Assembly: GCA_018816765.1 (NCBI GenBank)
Contig: JAHIUX010000075.1
Location: forward strand, 1-64,000
Reading direction: 5' to 3'
DNA from: Bacteroidota bacterium
Lineage (GTDB): Bacteria > Bacteroidota > Bacteroidia > Bacteroidales > F082
Length of the DNA stretch: 64,000 bases
In this document: piece by piece, positions 43,864-52,652 of the stretch
Layout: the number at the start of each line of letters is the position of its first letter
How positions within the stretch are numbered: position 1 is the first letter of the stretch
Program-made: the position numbers and the translations under genes
Notes under the pieces: generated by a model
Told to the model about the DNA's origin: nothing
Seen by the model: only the letters and a program-made list of their open reading frames with translations
Database searches by the model: none

Positions 43864-46800
43864 AACTGGTCGGGTTGAACGGTTTCCTGGTGCTTTAAAG
43901 CACTGTAAACAATGGGCACTATATAGATATTGAGCAGGGTAGAGGTAAGCAAACCGCCGAGAATAACAACGGCCATCGGACTTTGAATTTCGTTGCCAGC
44001 CAGGTTACCCCTCATGGCCAACGGTATGAGTGCAAGGGCTGCTGTCAATGCAGTCATCAATATCGGGCTCAGGCGATCAGCAGACCCTTTGATGATGGTT
44101 TCCGATAGGCCTGCACCGGTTTTTTGCAATTGCTGGTAATGGGTGATGAGCAGAATGCCATTGCGTGTGGCAATACCAAAGAGTGTGATAAAACCAATGA
44201 TGGCAGGAATGCTCAACACCCCGGCACTGAAATAGATGGCAAAAACGCCTCCGATCAAAGCAAGGGGCAGGTTCAGCAGGATGATTCCGGCAAGCTTGAA
44301 ATTCTTGAACTCCTGAAACAACAACAGAAAAATCAGCAGGAGCGCTGCAATGGACGTAACAAGCAGGGTTTGTGAAGCTTTTTCCTCGCTTTCGAACTGC
44401 CCGCCGTATTCAATCCGGTAACCTTCAGGTAAGGTAATTTGTGTATGTACCTTGTTTTTAATGTCATTGACAACACCCCGCAAGTCGCGGCCTGCAACAT
44501 TGGCAGAAATGACAATTTTTCGCTGGACGTTTTCGCGGCTGATTGAATTCGGGCCTGAAACGCTCACGACATCTGCAACTTGTTCCAGTGGAACCTTCTT
44601 GCCATTGCCGGCATCAATCAATGCTGCCCGTATGCCATCGATGGATTCGGTGTAATCTTTATTGAACCGCAGTATCAGGTCGAAACTCTGTTGTCCTTCA
44701 TAAATTTCGGTGAGCTTTTCGCCGCCAAACGCGATGTCAATGAATGCATTAAACTCGTTGATGCTTATGCCGTAACGTGCCAGCATTTCACGGTTTGCCC
44801 TCACCTGTATCTGTGGGATGGCCACCTGTTGTTCAACATTTACGTCCACAAGACCATCAATATCAACAATGGCGTTTTTGACCTGGTTTCCCAGCATAAA
44901 CATCTCGTTCAGGTCGGGCCCGAATAGCTTGATGGCAATATTTGCCCTCGTGCCTGAAATCATGTGGTCGATCCGATGCCCCAGTGGCTGACCAACTGTT
45001 GAAGCGATGCCAGGAATTCCGGCCAGCGCTGACCTTACTTCGGCAACATAGGCATCATTGCTGCGGGATGCAAGTGTATAATTCACATCTATTTCGGCGC
45101 TGTTGGTTGTCTGCGAATGCTCGTCAAGCTCGCCCCGCCCTGTTCTCCTGGCTGTACTGCTTGTTTCCGGAATCGCCAACAACGCCTCCTCGACCATATT
45201 GCCAAGGATATTGCTTTCTTCGAGTGAAGTCCCTGGTTTAGTGATTACCGAGAGGGTTAATGCGCCTTCATTAAATGGAGGCAGAAACGTCCGGCCTAGG
45301 CCAGAAAGGGTTATTAAGGCCACAACAAACAATGCCATTGTGCTGAGGATAATCACTTTTTTATGGTTAAAGGCAATGATAAGCGACTGCTCGTATCTGG
45401 TAGTTAACCAGCTGACTAGCCATTTTTCTTTTTCGTTTTTTGCCAGATAGCTATCGCTTGTCAACAGTATATTTGCCAGAAGCGGGGTAAGGGTCATGGC
45501 TACTATCAGTGAAACAAACAAAGAAACAACAAATGCAATGCCCAGCGGTTGAAGCATTCTTCCTTCCATACCCGACAGAAAAAACAATGGGATAAATGCC
45601 ACAATGATGATCAGGGTGGCATTCAGGATTGAAGCCCTGATTTCCTTGGATGCTTCAAACACAACAGTGATTGCCGGAAGCTTTTGGTCTGATGGCTTTT
45701 GCCTGTTTTGTCTCAGCCGTTTATACACATTCTCCACATCAATGATGGCATCATCAACCAGCGCCCCAATGGCAATGGCCATGCCGCCAAGGCTCATGGT
45801 GTTGATGTTCAATCCGAGGTATCTCATGACGATGATCGTCCCAAGTAAGGATATTGGTATGGCGGTGAGCGAAATGATGGTTGTGCGAAAACTTCCCAGA
45901 AACAAGAACAGGATAATTACTACGAAAAAACTCCCTTCGAGCAGGGCTTGCTGCACATTGTCGACCGAAGTCTGGATGAAATCGGCTTGCCGGAAGATTT
46001 TTGTGTCGAGCCTTACGTCTTTTGGCAGCGATGCCTGTAAACTCTGCAGGTTTTCCTCAATCCGTTGTGTGACATCCAATGTGTTGATATTGGGTTGCTT
46101 CGATACCGAAACAATGATGGCCGGTTTAGCGTTTTCTGAAGCATAGCCCATTTTTACGGCTGCACCAATCTTAACTTCAGCCACGTCGTTCACCCGGATT
46201 GGTTTTCCATTGACAGATTTGAGGTAGGTGTTGCCAATTTCCTCCGTGCTTGCAGTGCGGGCAATGCCACGAACAACGTATTCATTGCCGAATTGACGCA
46301 CGACTCCTCCATTGGAGTTTTGACTCAATCCTTCGCACACTGCAGCCAATTCATTGGTTGAAACGCCGTAAAACGACATCTTTTGGGGATCGGCTAGCAC
46401 TTCATATTGCTTGTAATCGCCCCCGATGATGGTTACCTGCGACACACCTCCGGTGGCCAGCAGCAAAGGCTTAACATTCCATTCGGCAATGGTTCTGAGG
46501 TCCATCATCGAGGTGCTGTCGGCCTGAATGCCTATAAAAAAGATTTCACCCATCACACTCGATTGAGGTGCAAGCACTGGTTGGCCGACGCCTTTGGGCA
46601 AACGGGCCGTAATGCTGATCAGTTTTTCACTCACGACCTGGCGCGCTTTAAAAATGTCAGTTCCCCAGTCAAACTCAATCCAGACAAAGGAGTAGCCCTG
46701 TGATGAGGACGACCTTACCCGCCTAACATCGGTGGCTCCGTTTACTGCAGATTCTATGGGAAAGCTTATCAGGCGTTCGACTTCTTCAGTAGCCATGCCG

Positions 46801-46961
46801 TGCGCATCCGTCATTACCACCACCGTAGGCGCAGTGAGGTCAGGAAACACGTCAACATCCATATTAAGTGCGGTTCTACTGCCAAACAGCACCAATACCA
46901 GTGAACTGAACAGAATGAAGTATTTGTTGTTCAGTGAGAATTTTATCAGCTTATTAATCAT
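43860..46961 (-). CDS. CusA/CzcA-type heavy-metal efflux RND pump
   Basis: A 1033-residue inner-membrane RND transporter with 12 helices and two large periplasmic loops. The HME-type helix 4 motif is AIGALVDDAIIDVEN (about residues 400-414), with the DD proton relay and VEN. The periplasmic part has TGRGELDEHSQTTNSAEIDV where CusA has Met residues, and DHMISGTRANIAIKLFGPD. The absence of CusA's methionine positions argues against a simple copper pump. Zn, Co, Ni and Cd remain possible. It lies between the adaptor (16 nt away) and the channel (4-nt overlap). Confidence 0.9.
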   Translation of the reverse strand: MINKLIKFSLNNKYFILFSSLVLVLFGSRTALNMDVDVFPDLTAPTVVVMTDAHGMATEEVERLISFPIESAVNGATDVRRVRSSSSQGYSFVWIEFDWGTDIFKARQVVSEKLISITARLPKGVGQPVLAPQSSVMGEIFFIGIQADSTSMMDLRTIAEWNVKPLLLATGGVSQVTIIGGDYKQYEVLADPQKMSFYGVSTNELAAVCEGLSQNSNGGVVRQFGNEYVVRGIARTASTEEIGNTYLKSVNGKPIRVNDVAEVKIGAAVKMGYASENAKPAIIVSVSKQPNINTLDVTQRIEENLQSLQASLPKDVRLDTKIFRQADFIQTSVDNVQQALLEGSFFVVIILFLFLGSFRTTIISLTAIPISLLGTIIVMRYLGLNINTMSLGGMAIAIGALVDDAIIDVENVYKRLRQNRQKPSDQKLPAITVVFEASKEIRASILNATLIIIVAFIPLFFLSGMEGRMLQPLGIAFVVSLFVSLIVAMTLTPLLANILLTSDSYLAKNEKEKWLVSWLTTRYEQSLIIAFNHKKVIILSTMALFVVALITLSGLGRTFLPPFNEGALTLSVITKPGTSLEESNILGNMVEEALLAIPETSSTARRTGRGELDEHSQTTNSAEIDVNYTLASRSNDAYVAEVRSALAGIPGIASTVGQPLGHRIDHMISGTRANIAIKLFGPDLNEMFMLGNQVKNAIVDIDGLVDVNVEQQVAIPQIQVRANREMLARYGISINEFNAFIDIAFGGEKLTEIYEGQQSFDLILRFNKDYTESIDGIRAALIDAGNGKKVPLEQVADVVSVSGPNSISRENVQRKIVISANVAGRDLRGVVNDIKNKVHTQITLPEGYRIEYGGQFESEEKASQTLLVTSIAALLLIFLLLFQEFKNFKLAGIILLNLPLALIGGVFAIYFSAGVLSIPAIIGFITLFGIATRNGILLITHYQQLQKTGAGLSETIIKGSADRLSPILMTALTAALALIPLAMRGNLAGNEIQSPMAVVILGGLLTSTLLNIYIVPIVYSALKHQETVQPDQL

Positions 46962-46976
46962 GGTTGCTGCTGTTTG

Positions 46977-48476
46977 TTAGTGAACATGGCCTGAATGTGC
47001 ATCAAGGACACCCGATGCCTGCGATAACCTGATAAACATGGCTCCTTTGGTAACGATGCGTTCGTTTTGCTTGATGCCCTCGGTAATGGCCGTGCTAAGG
47101 CCGTCGGTGTCGCCGGTTTTTACAGGTCTTTTTTCAAATAGTTCGGGAGTGACCTGTACATAAATAAAATGATGTCCCATCTCTTCGATGAGCGCCGAAT
47201 TCGGGACAATCATGGCATGATCATTTGTTTTTGTTTTCAGGTACACTTCAACGAAACTGCCCTGAATCAGGTCGGCGGTATTGTCTATTTGAATGTTAAC
47301 CGGCAACAGGTAATTGTCAGTTCCGGCTGACTGACCGTAGGATAAAATTCTTCCATTCAGTTCCTCCAAGGTGTAAGTGTTGTTATTCAATGTATTACGG
47401 ATAACAAGTCCGGTAATATTGCCCAGGATGGGGGCATATTTTTGCCTTACTTCGGCTTTAAGGATCAGCTTTTCATTTTGTGAAATCACAGCAACAGGCT
47501 CCCCTGCTTCGACATAGGCTCCGTTCTTCACCAGCCATTGCTTGATGAAGCCACGCATTGGCGACATGACCGACTGGCCTGAACTGCTGAAGTTGCTTTT
47601 GAGGTTGCTGTAAATGATGCTGGCATTATCATAAGCTGCTTTGTATTGTTGTAGCTCTTTTTCCGATACAATTTTATCGGTTGCAAGCGAAATGGCCCTG
47701 TTATAATCTGCCTTAGTCTTGTCATAATTGTTTTTGGCATCAGCAAACCTTACGTTGGCATTGTTATCGGCCAGGGTGCTGCCATCAATGGTCAGGAGAT
47801 GTTGACCATTGGAAACAGCCGCGCCTTCTGTCAGGTTGTTGTCGGTTTTTCGGGCGATTCCGTTTGTCTTTGCGATGACCACCATTTCACCGCCTGTTGC
47901 AGCCTGCACCTGTGCGCTTGCTTTTATCACCTGTCCGAAAGGCGCAATGCTTGGTTTTTCGGTTGAAAAATCAATTTTCCAGCTTTGTTCCTTGGTGAAA
48001 GTCACTGCATTGGGAGCTGACTTTTCAAGCAGTTCTGCTGCTTTGTTGGCTTCCTCTACGCTGGCATAAACAGTAACTTCAGGTATGATGAGACTGGAGG
48101 TGCCTTCGGCTGTGGTAACTGTAAATTCAATCAGTCCGGTGCCCGCTGCCTGAGGCGTAAGATTGAAACTAAAAATTCCTGAACGTTTTGGCACTTCCAG
48201 TGTTTGTGATTGTTCACGGCCATTTACATTGATGCGCAAGGTGACCTTGGCTGCCTCAAGCGGTTTAAAACCTGGAATGTGAGTGAAATGCGATAAAACG
48301 TGTGAGGCTTGCCCTGCTACAAAAGGGTCTGCTTCAGCAAATACCTCGTAAGCCGGACTGTAAGCCGTCAGCAACAATGAGCGATTTTCCTGTTTTTCAG
48401 TTGGTTCAGCGTGCTTGTGCTGACAACTGCTAAACATCAGGGTCAACAGAACCCCTATAAACAAAGTGTTTTTCAT
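46977..48476 (-). CDS. RND efflux periplasmic adaptor lipoprotein (CusB-like)
   Basis: A 499-residue membrane-fusion protein. The start MKNTLFIGVLLTLMFSSC gives a lipoprotein signal with Cys near 18; an upstream in-frame ATG is discarded. A His-containing sequence follows at once (CQHKHAEP). The N-terminal extra domain of about residues 40-140 is beta-rich, then come a lipoyl-like half (IAKTNGIARKTDNNLTEGAAVSNGQ), a coiled-coil hairpin (about 250-310) and the beta-barrel and proximal domains. It ends in a His tail (SGHVH). It links the pump to the outer-membrane channel. Confidence 0.88.
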   Translation of the reverse strand: MKNTLFIGVLLTLMFSSCQHKHAEPTEKQENRSLLLTAYSPAYEVFAEADPFVAGQASHVLSHFTHIPGFKPLEAAKVTLRINVNGREQSQTLEVPKRSGIFSFNLTPQAAGTGLIEFTVTTAEGTSSLIIPEVTVYASVEEANKAAELLEKSAPNAVTFTKEQSWKIDFSTEKPSIAPFGQVIKASAQVQAATGGEMVVIAKTNGIARKTDNNLTEGAAVSNGQHLLTIDGSTLADNNANVRFADAKNNYDKTKADYNRAISLATDKIVSEKELQQYKAAYDNASIIYSNLKSNFSSSGQSVMSPMRGFIKQWLVKNGAYVEAGEPVAVISQNEKLILKAEVRQKYAPILGNITGLVIRNTLNNNTYTLEELNGRILSYGQSAGTDNYLLPVNIQIDNTADLIQGSFVEVYLKTKTNDHAMIVPNSALIEEMGHHFIYVQVTPELFEKRPVKTGDTDGLSTAITEGIKQNERIVTKGAMFIRLSQASGVLDAHSGHVH

Positions 48477-48566
48477 CCTGTGAATACTTAACTGGTTAAT
48501 CAAAATAAATGAAGTGAACCTTGCAGGAATGAAGTCCTGCAACTTTCAGTGAGAAATGGTGATCAG

Positions 48567-48992
48567 TTAAGCCAGGGGAGGTGCGCGTAAACCATAACTG
48601 TTTACATGTGCGCATGCTTTGCCAGGCGGTTCATCGGTTAGTTTCCAAAGAAAGATTCCGGATAAAACCGGTTCTGGAGCTGTGCCATGCGGGGAAGAGG
48701 TAAAATGATTGAAAAGCAGGGTAGAACTGCCGGTGGAAAGCTGTCTGAATTGATTGTCATGTGCGGTAACAAACACATTGACAATGCAATACGAATGACC
48801 ATTGTTTCCGTCGTGATGATGGCCATGATGATCAAAATTTTTGCTGTTTGCCAGGAGGTGATCGTTTGCACAATGCGCCTGTTCAACACAAACTGACGAT
48901 TCGTGGTGATGATGTGGGATGATCAGGTGCGCCAGCAGCAACACATTGGCCATCAGCAAAAAACAAAAGGCAATTTTCCTCTTTAATCCCAT
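48567..48992 (-). CDS. His-rich DUF6769-like protein heading the metal efflux operon
   Basis: A 141-residue exported or membrane-anchored protein. The hydrophobic segment KIAFCFLLMANVLLLAHLII (about 5-24) runs straight into PHHHH, and later come DHHGHHHDGNNGH and several cysteines, so it is a probable metal-binding protein. The family name DUF6769 is from memory of similar Bacteroides proteins next to cus genes. The start at MGLKRKIAF is set by a -7 element 16-23 nt upstream. It is the first gene of the unit; the adaptor follows after 90 nt. Role inferred: metal buffering or sensing in the periplasm. Confidence 0.7.
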   Translation of the reverse strand: MGLKRKIAFCFLLMANVLLLAHLIIPHHHHESSVCVEQAHCANDHLLANSKNFDHHGHHHDGNNGHSYCIVNVFVTAHDNQFRQLSTGSSTLLFNHFTSSPHGTAPEPVLSGIFLWKLTDEPPGKACAHVNSYGLRAPPLA

Positions 48993-49007
48993 GGGTAAAT
49001 CTTGCAA

Positions 49008-49015
49008 CAAAATTA
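49008..49015 (-). promoter_or_regulatory. -7 element TAATTTTG of the metal efflux operon
   Basis: TAnnTTTG match on the minus strand upstream of the His-rich protein start; transcription would begin near 49001. Confidence 0.5.
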
Positions 49016-49080
49016 AAATAAATTTGGGATTATCTGCACTGCTTTCCATTAGCTAATCCATGACATTAGTTATTCAAATG

Positions 49081-49118
49081 AGAACAGGCCATCAGCCTGT
49101 CTGCTGATGACCTGTTCT
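49081..49118 (-). terminator. Hairpin downstream of the FadL-type gene
   Basis: 16-bp stem (arms 49081-49096 and 49103-49118, one mismatch) with a 6-nt loop. No T-run follows, so it may be an mRNA-stabilising stem rather than an intrinsic terminator. Confidence 0.5.
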
Positions 49119-49155
49119 GCTTTCCGGGCTTGCCGGAGATAATACATTTTGACAA

Positions 49156-50601
49156 TTAGAACCTGAACCCGAGTTCAATTTCCCATTGGTTCATATTCAA
49201 CTCGATTTGCTGTGCAGGATCAAAGGGGTTAACGCCTTTAACTGTGTTTGACAGGGCGTGAGTGATGGCCAGGTTTATGTCGTGATCGCCCATCGAATGG
49301 GTAAGGCCAACCGAAATGTGATTTTCGTTTACTGCCGGAGCCAGGATGTTAAACATCACTTCAGATTCCTGAATGGGTTGTTTTCCATAGGAATAGCCAC
49401 ACCTGAACTGCCAGTCTTTCACCTGCCTGAATTCAGCGCCAAACTTAAGGATCATCATGTCTTTCCATCCAAAACCGGCACCATTGTCACTGCCAAGGGC
49501 AACGAAATCAGGATTTGGCATATAGGCATCGGCGGGTGATGTCATGTTTGGGTTTGGAATCATAGGCATCATCTGTGAAGCAATCATTGGGTTGCCAACA
49601 GATTTAACCTTGCTGTACATGATTTGTTTCACATCGGCCATCAGGGTAATGTCCTTGGTGATATCGAAAGAAACACCTGCGGTCCAGTTACTTGGGATAT
49701 CGAAACCGCCTTCTTCAGCAAACAAGCCCTTGTATTTATCGAACTTGCTCATTTTGATGCGGGGTTGCAAGGTAGCGCCCAATCTGAACCCATTGAACAA
49801 TTCACCCTGATAACCGATTCTGAAACCAACACCAGTTGAGTTTACTTTTCCATTGTTTGTGACAAAAGCGCTGCGGTCAACTGGCAAGCCTGGCATTCCG
49901 GCCGAGCCCATATCGCGGAAAGCCTGAAGCCCTTTGGCCTCAAAAGTCTGATAGGCAAAAACCGGTGAAATACCGATGCTGTGTTTCTCGCCAATAAGGC
50001 GGGCGTAGGTTAGGGTAAGGAACATCTGGGTGATGTTCACGCCAGTTGGTTCAGTAACATTTGTCATCGGGTTTGGAAATCCATTGGGCAGCGGGTCACC
50101 AAAGGAATCAATGATTTCGCTGTAATAGGTTTTTGCAGCATAATCGGTGTTCATGCCACCGTTGCCAAAGAAATTCAGGCCCAGGGTGTTTTTGTCGCCC
50201 AATTGATACGAAAATGCAATTGCCGGGATGATAAAGGTCGATGAACCACTCTCAACAGTTCCTTCTTTCAATCCAAGGAGCATTTGTCTTCCATCATAAG
50301 GCCAGTTCTGGGGTGGGGTAGGAGCACCGATGACCGTGTACTTGCGGTTTGGATTGAAGTAGCCTACACTGACTTCGAAACTGAGTTTTTTGCCAACAAA
50401 ACTAAGTCCGGCAGGGTTGATGGCGGCCGAAAATGGACTATGCATAAATGCAATCCCTGCACCGGCGAAGCCTTTGTTTTTTGTTCCCTGTCCTGTGCTG
50501 AAGTAGCCATCTGTGGCAAATGCACTGAACGAGAGCAACGATAATGCCAACACCATCAGTGGAGTCAGCATGGAGATTTTTTGAGTAGATTTTTTTAACA
50601 T
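49156..50601 (-). CDS. OmpP1/FadL-type outer-membrane transport protein
   Basis: A 481-residue beta-barrel. The signal peptide ends near SFSAFA. The mature N-terminus DGYFSTGQGTKNKGFAGAGIAFMHSPFSAAINPAGLSF is the OmpP1/FadL plug with the NPAGL motif. The rest shows repeated barrel strands and a C-terminal Phe (ELGFRF) recognised by the BAM complex. FadL proteins take up long-chain fatty acids and other hydrophobic compounds. It begins about 45 nt after the stop of the gene upstream, so the two probably share a promoter. Confidence 0.9.
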   Translation of the reverse strand: MLKKSTQKISMLTPLMVLALSLLSFSAFATDGYFSTGQGTKNKGFAGAGIAFMHSPFSAAINPAGLSFVGKKLSFEVSVGYFNPNRKYTVIGAPTPPQNWPYDGRQMLLGLKEGTVESGSSTFIIPAIAFSYQLGDKNTLGLNFFGNGGMNTDYAAKTYYSEIIDSFGDPLPNGFPNPMTNVTEPTGVNITQMFLTLTYARLIGEKHSIGISPVFAYQTFEAKGLQAFRDMGSAGMPGLPVDRSAFVTNNGKVNSTGVGFRIGYQGELFNGFRLGATLQPRIKMSKFDKYKGLFAEEGGFDIPSNWTAGVSFDITKDITLMADVKQIMYSKVKSVGNPMIASQMMPMIPNPNMTSPADAYMPNPDFVALGSDNGAGFGWKDMMILKFGAEFRQVKDWQFRCGYSYGKQPIQESEVMFNILAPAVNENHISVGLTHSMGDHDINLAITHALSNTVKGVNPFDPAQQIELNMNQWEIELGFRF

Positions 50602-50646
50602 TTTGGTTTTGTGTTACTAAGAAATTTGTAATGAATGAAAAAACAG

Positions 50647-51549
50647 TTATTTCGTGAGCCCTTCCAGTGTGCTTTCTATCTCTCCCGGCGTGTTAACAAT
50701 TTTCATGAATGTGCCCATGCTCAGTTCTGGCCAGTGAACCGCAAGCCTGTATTTCCCGGGCAAAATGCTGGCTTTGGTACCTTGCAGGATGATTTCGTAA
50801 GGCATGGCTGCAATATTTTCCTCGCCGATGATGGGCAAAAAATGGGCCTCGCCAATGGCTTTGTCATAAAGTCCTACACCAAAAACAGCTATCCCTTTAT
50901 CGGCGAAGACAAGCTCGTAAACCTTTTTGGTGCTGCCTTTTCCGGCTGTCAGGTTTTTTCTGATGGTCTGGAGTCCTTCTTCAAATGAAGTGAATTCATT
51001 CAACAGACTTGGGTCGCCGAATTTAGGCATAAAGGCCATGTATTTGTAGTCTTTCAGGTCATCGGTTTCCACACTGCCCCCGAATGGTGCAAAGGTGTTG
51101 CCAAATGATTTCATGGCTGATTTTGCAGCTTCAGCGATGCCCGCAAGTTTGTCGGCTTTTCCGGTGATCTCGTTACCAAAATAGGCATTAAACAGATACA
51201 TCGGATTCAGCATCGAAATGGTAATCACGCCATTGTTGTCGATCAAACCGATCTTCAGAATTGCGGCAAGTGCGCCTCTGTCCTTTTTTGTAAGGCTGAT
51301 TTGCTTCAAGTCGGTCCTGGTGTATGCGATGACATGAAACCTGGCATTGTTTTCGGGAGAATAGTCGCCAAGCACCTCGAACTGCGCTCCTGTAAGTGCA
51401 GATTTAATTTCATTTACCAGTGATTCCATGCTGATTGCCTTTGTCCCAACCTTAAGGTATGGCGATAAGGCTTCTTCTGCCTGTGTTGAACTTGTAGTAA
51501 GCATGGTGATGATTACAAGTAATAAGGTGTAAAAGGAATTGATCTTCAT
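50647..51549 (-). CDS. Secreted protein, DUF302-like appearance, function unknown
   Basis: A 300-residue exported protein with signal MKINSFYTLLLVIITMLTTSSTQA. Residues about 30-110 (ISMESLVNEIKSALTGAQFEVLGDYSPENNARFHVIAYT) look like the DUF302 beta-alpha fold. The second half (about 190-300) is another alpha/beta unit without a motif I recognise. It precedes the FadL-type gene and is divergent from a Crp/Fnr regulator. Inference: a periplasmic partner that handles a hydrophobic substrate entering through the barrel. Confidence 0.6.
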   Translation of the reverse strand: MKINSFYTLLLVIITMLTTSSTQAEEALSPYLKVGTKAISMESLVNEIKSALTGAQFEVLGDYSPENNARFHVIAYTRTDLKQISLTKKDRGALAAILKIGLIDNNGVITISMLNPMYLFNAYFGNEITGKADKLAGIAEAAKSAMKSFGNTFAPFGGSVETDDLKDYKYMAFMPKFGDPSLLNEFTSFEEGLQTIRKNLTAGKGSTKKVYELVFADKGIAVFGVGLYDKAIGEAHFLPIIGEENIAAMPYEIILQGTKASILPGKYRLAVHWPELSMGTFMKIVNTPGEIESTLEGLTK

Positions 51550-51598
51550 ATGTTTATCGTTGATTAATATGGTCAGCCTTAGGAATTATCCTCTTGAA

Positions 51599-51606
51599 CA
51601 AAGGTA
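51599..51606 (-). promoter_or_regulatory. -7 element TACCTTTG of the DUF302-FadL operon
   Basis: TAnnTTTG match on the minus strand, 50 nt before the ATG. Confidence 0.5.
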
Positions 51607-51641
51607 TTTTCATAATATTTAGCAATGGACATGTGTAAATG

Positions 51642-51658
51642 TGTTACTTATCATAACA
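51642..51658. promoter_or_regulatory. Inverted repeat between divergent promoters, candidate Crp/Fnr site
   Basis: TGTTA (51642-51646) and TAACA (51654-51658) are exact inverted repeats, and a second pair TATCAT/ATGATA overlaps it. It lies about 35-45 nt from both predicted -7 elements, a usual place for a Crp-type dimer. Confidence 0.4.
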
Positions 51659-51678
51659 TGATATTTAACATAAAGCGG

Positions 51679-51686
51679 TACATTTG
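51679..51686 (+). promoter_or_regulatory. -7 element TACATTTG of the Crp/Fnr gene
   Basis: TAnnTTTG match 21 nt before the ATG of the regulator. Confidence 0.5.
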
Positions 51687-51707
51687 CTAAAATAAATCCT
51701 CTCGGGT

Positions 51708-52403
51708 ATGGGCACGTTGGAGAAATCGCCGGACTGTCAGATATGCGCATTCAAGTCGTTGATGTTTAATTCATTAAAACAAGATCAACTAAGTAAAATC
51801 AATACCTGCAAGGAGCAATTCCATTTTGGCAAGGGTGAATTGGTGTGCAGGGAAGGCGATCCCATCAATGCAATCATTTACGTGCATGCCGGATTGATTA
51901 AATTGCACAAGCGGATTTCGGAAAACCAAAGCCAGATTATCAGCATTGCCAAACCCTTCGATTTTGTCGGACTGATATCTGTTTTCTCAAAAACGAATTA
52001 TTTTTATTCGATCACTGCCATTGAAGATTCATCCATCTGTTTCATTGCCAAGGACTGCTTCATCAGGGAAATAGCATCAAACGGTCAGTTTGCACTCGAC
52101 ATTCTCACCAGGATGAGCAAAACCAATGACGATGTCCTTGAAGCCAAATTTGCACTGAGCAGCAAAAACCTGCGAGGGCGGATTGCCCATATCCTGCTCG
52201 ATTTTGCGAACAATATTTACAAATCCAACGAATTTGAACTTCCGGTTTCAAGACGCGAAATGGCTGAACTTATCGATATGCGCATGGAGAATGTGATTCG
52301 GGTGATGTCGGAATTCAGGCAGGATGGCATCATCAAAATTAACGGACACATCATTGAAATCACTAACCCGAATATGCTGCAGAAAATCAGCGATATGGGA
52401 TAG
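51708..52403 (+). CDS. Crp/Fnr family transcriptional regulator, Cys-rich
   Basis: A 231-residue regulator. The cyclic-nucleotide-binding-like beta roll is at about residues 30-120 and the dimer helix at 125-150. The winged helix has its recognition helix near 190-202 (MRMENVIRVMSEF; E194, R198, with Ile where FNR has Ser). The N-terminus carries C10 and C13 (CQIC), with C34, C47, C111 and C117 elsewhere, which recalls the Fe-S cysteines of FNR but with other spacing. It may sense oxygen or redox state. It is divergent from the DUF302-FadL operon, which it may control. Confidence 0.85.
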   Translation: MGTLEKSPDCQICAFKSLMFNSLKQDQLSKINTCKEQFHFGKGELVCREGDPINAIIYVHAGLIKLHKRISENQSQIISIAKPFDFVGLISVFSKTNYFYSITAIEDSSICFIAKDCFIREIASNGQFALDILTRMSKTNDDVLEAKFALSSKNLRGRIAHILLDFANNIYKSNEFELPVSRREMAELIDMRMENVIRVMSEFRQDGIIKINGHIIEITNPNMLQKISDMG

Positions 52404-52560
52404 TTTAGGAAGATTGCCTTGTAGCCAGACTTTTTTGTGCCCCATGATTTTCTTCCAGGTTTGTTAACGGTGTTTTGATTTATTTAAGACGCATTCGCTG
52501 CCTCGTTTTGACTGCAAAATCAGGATGGCCGGGCGGCCCTGAACCAGTAAAAAAAAAAAC

Positions 52561-52568
52561 TAACTTTG
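52561..52568 (+). promoter_or_regulatory. -7 element TAACTTTG of trmH
   Basis: TAnnTTTG match 84 nt before the trmH ATG. Confidence 0.45.
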
Positions 52569-52652
52569 CAGGGATGCTGACTTCAGTGAAACCATTGACC
52601 TTATGGTTTTCATTGCTGCAGATGAATGTTTGATTAATTGCTGTTTCCGACT

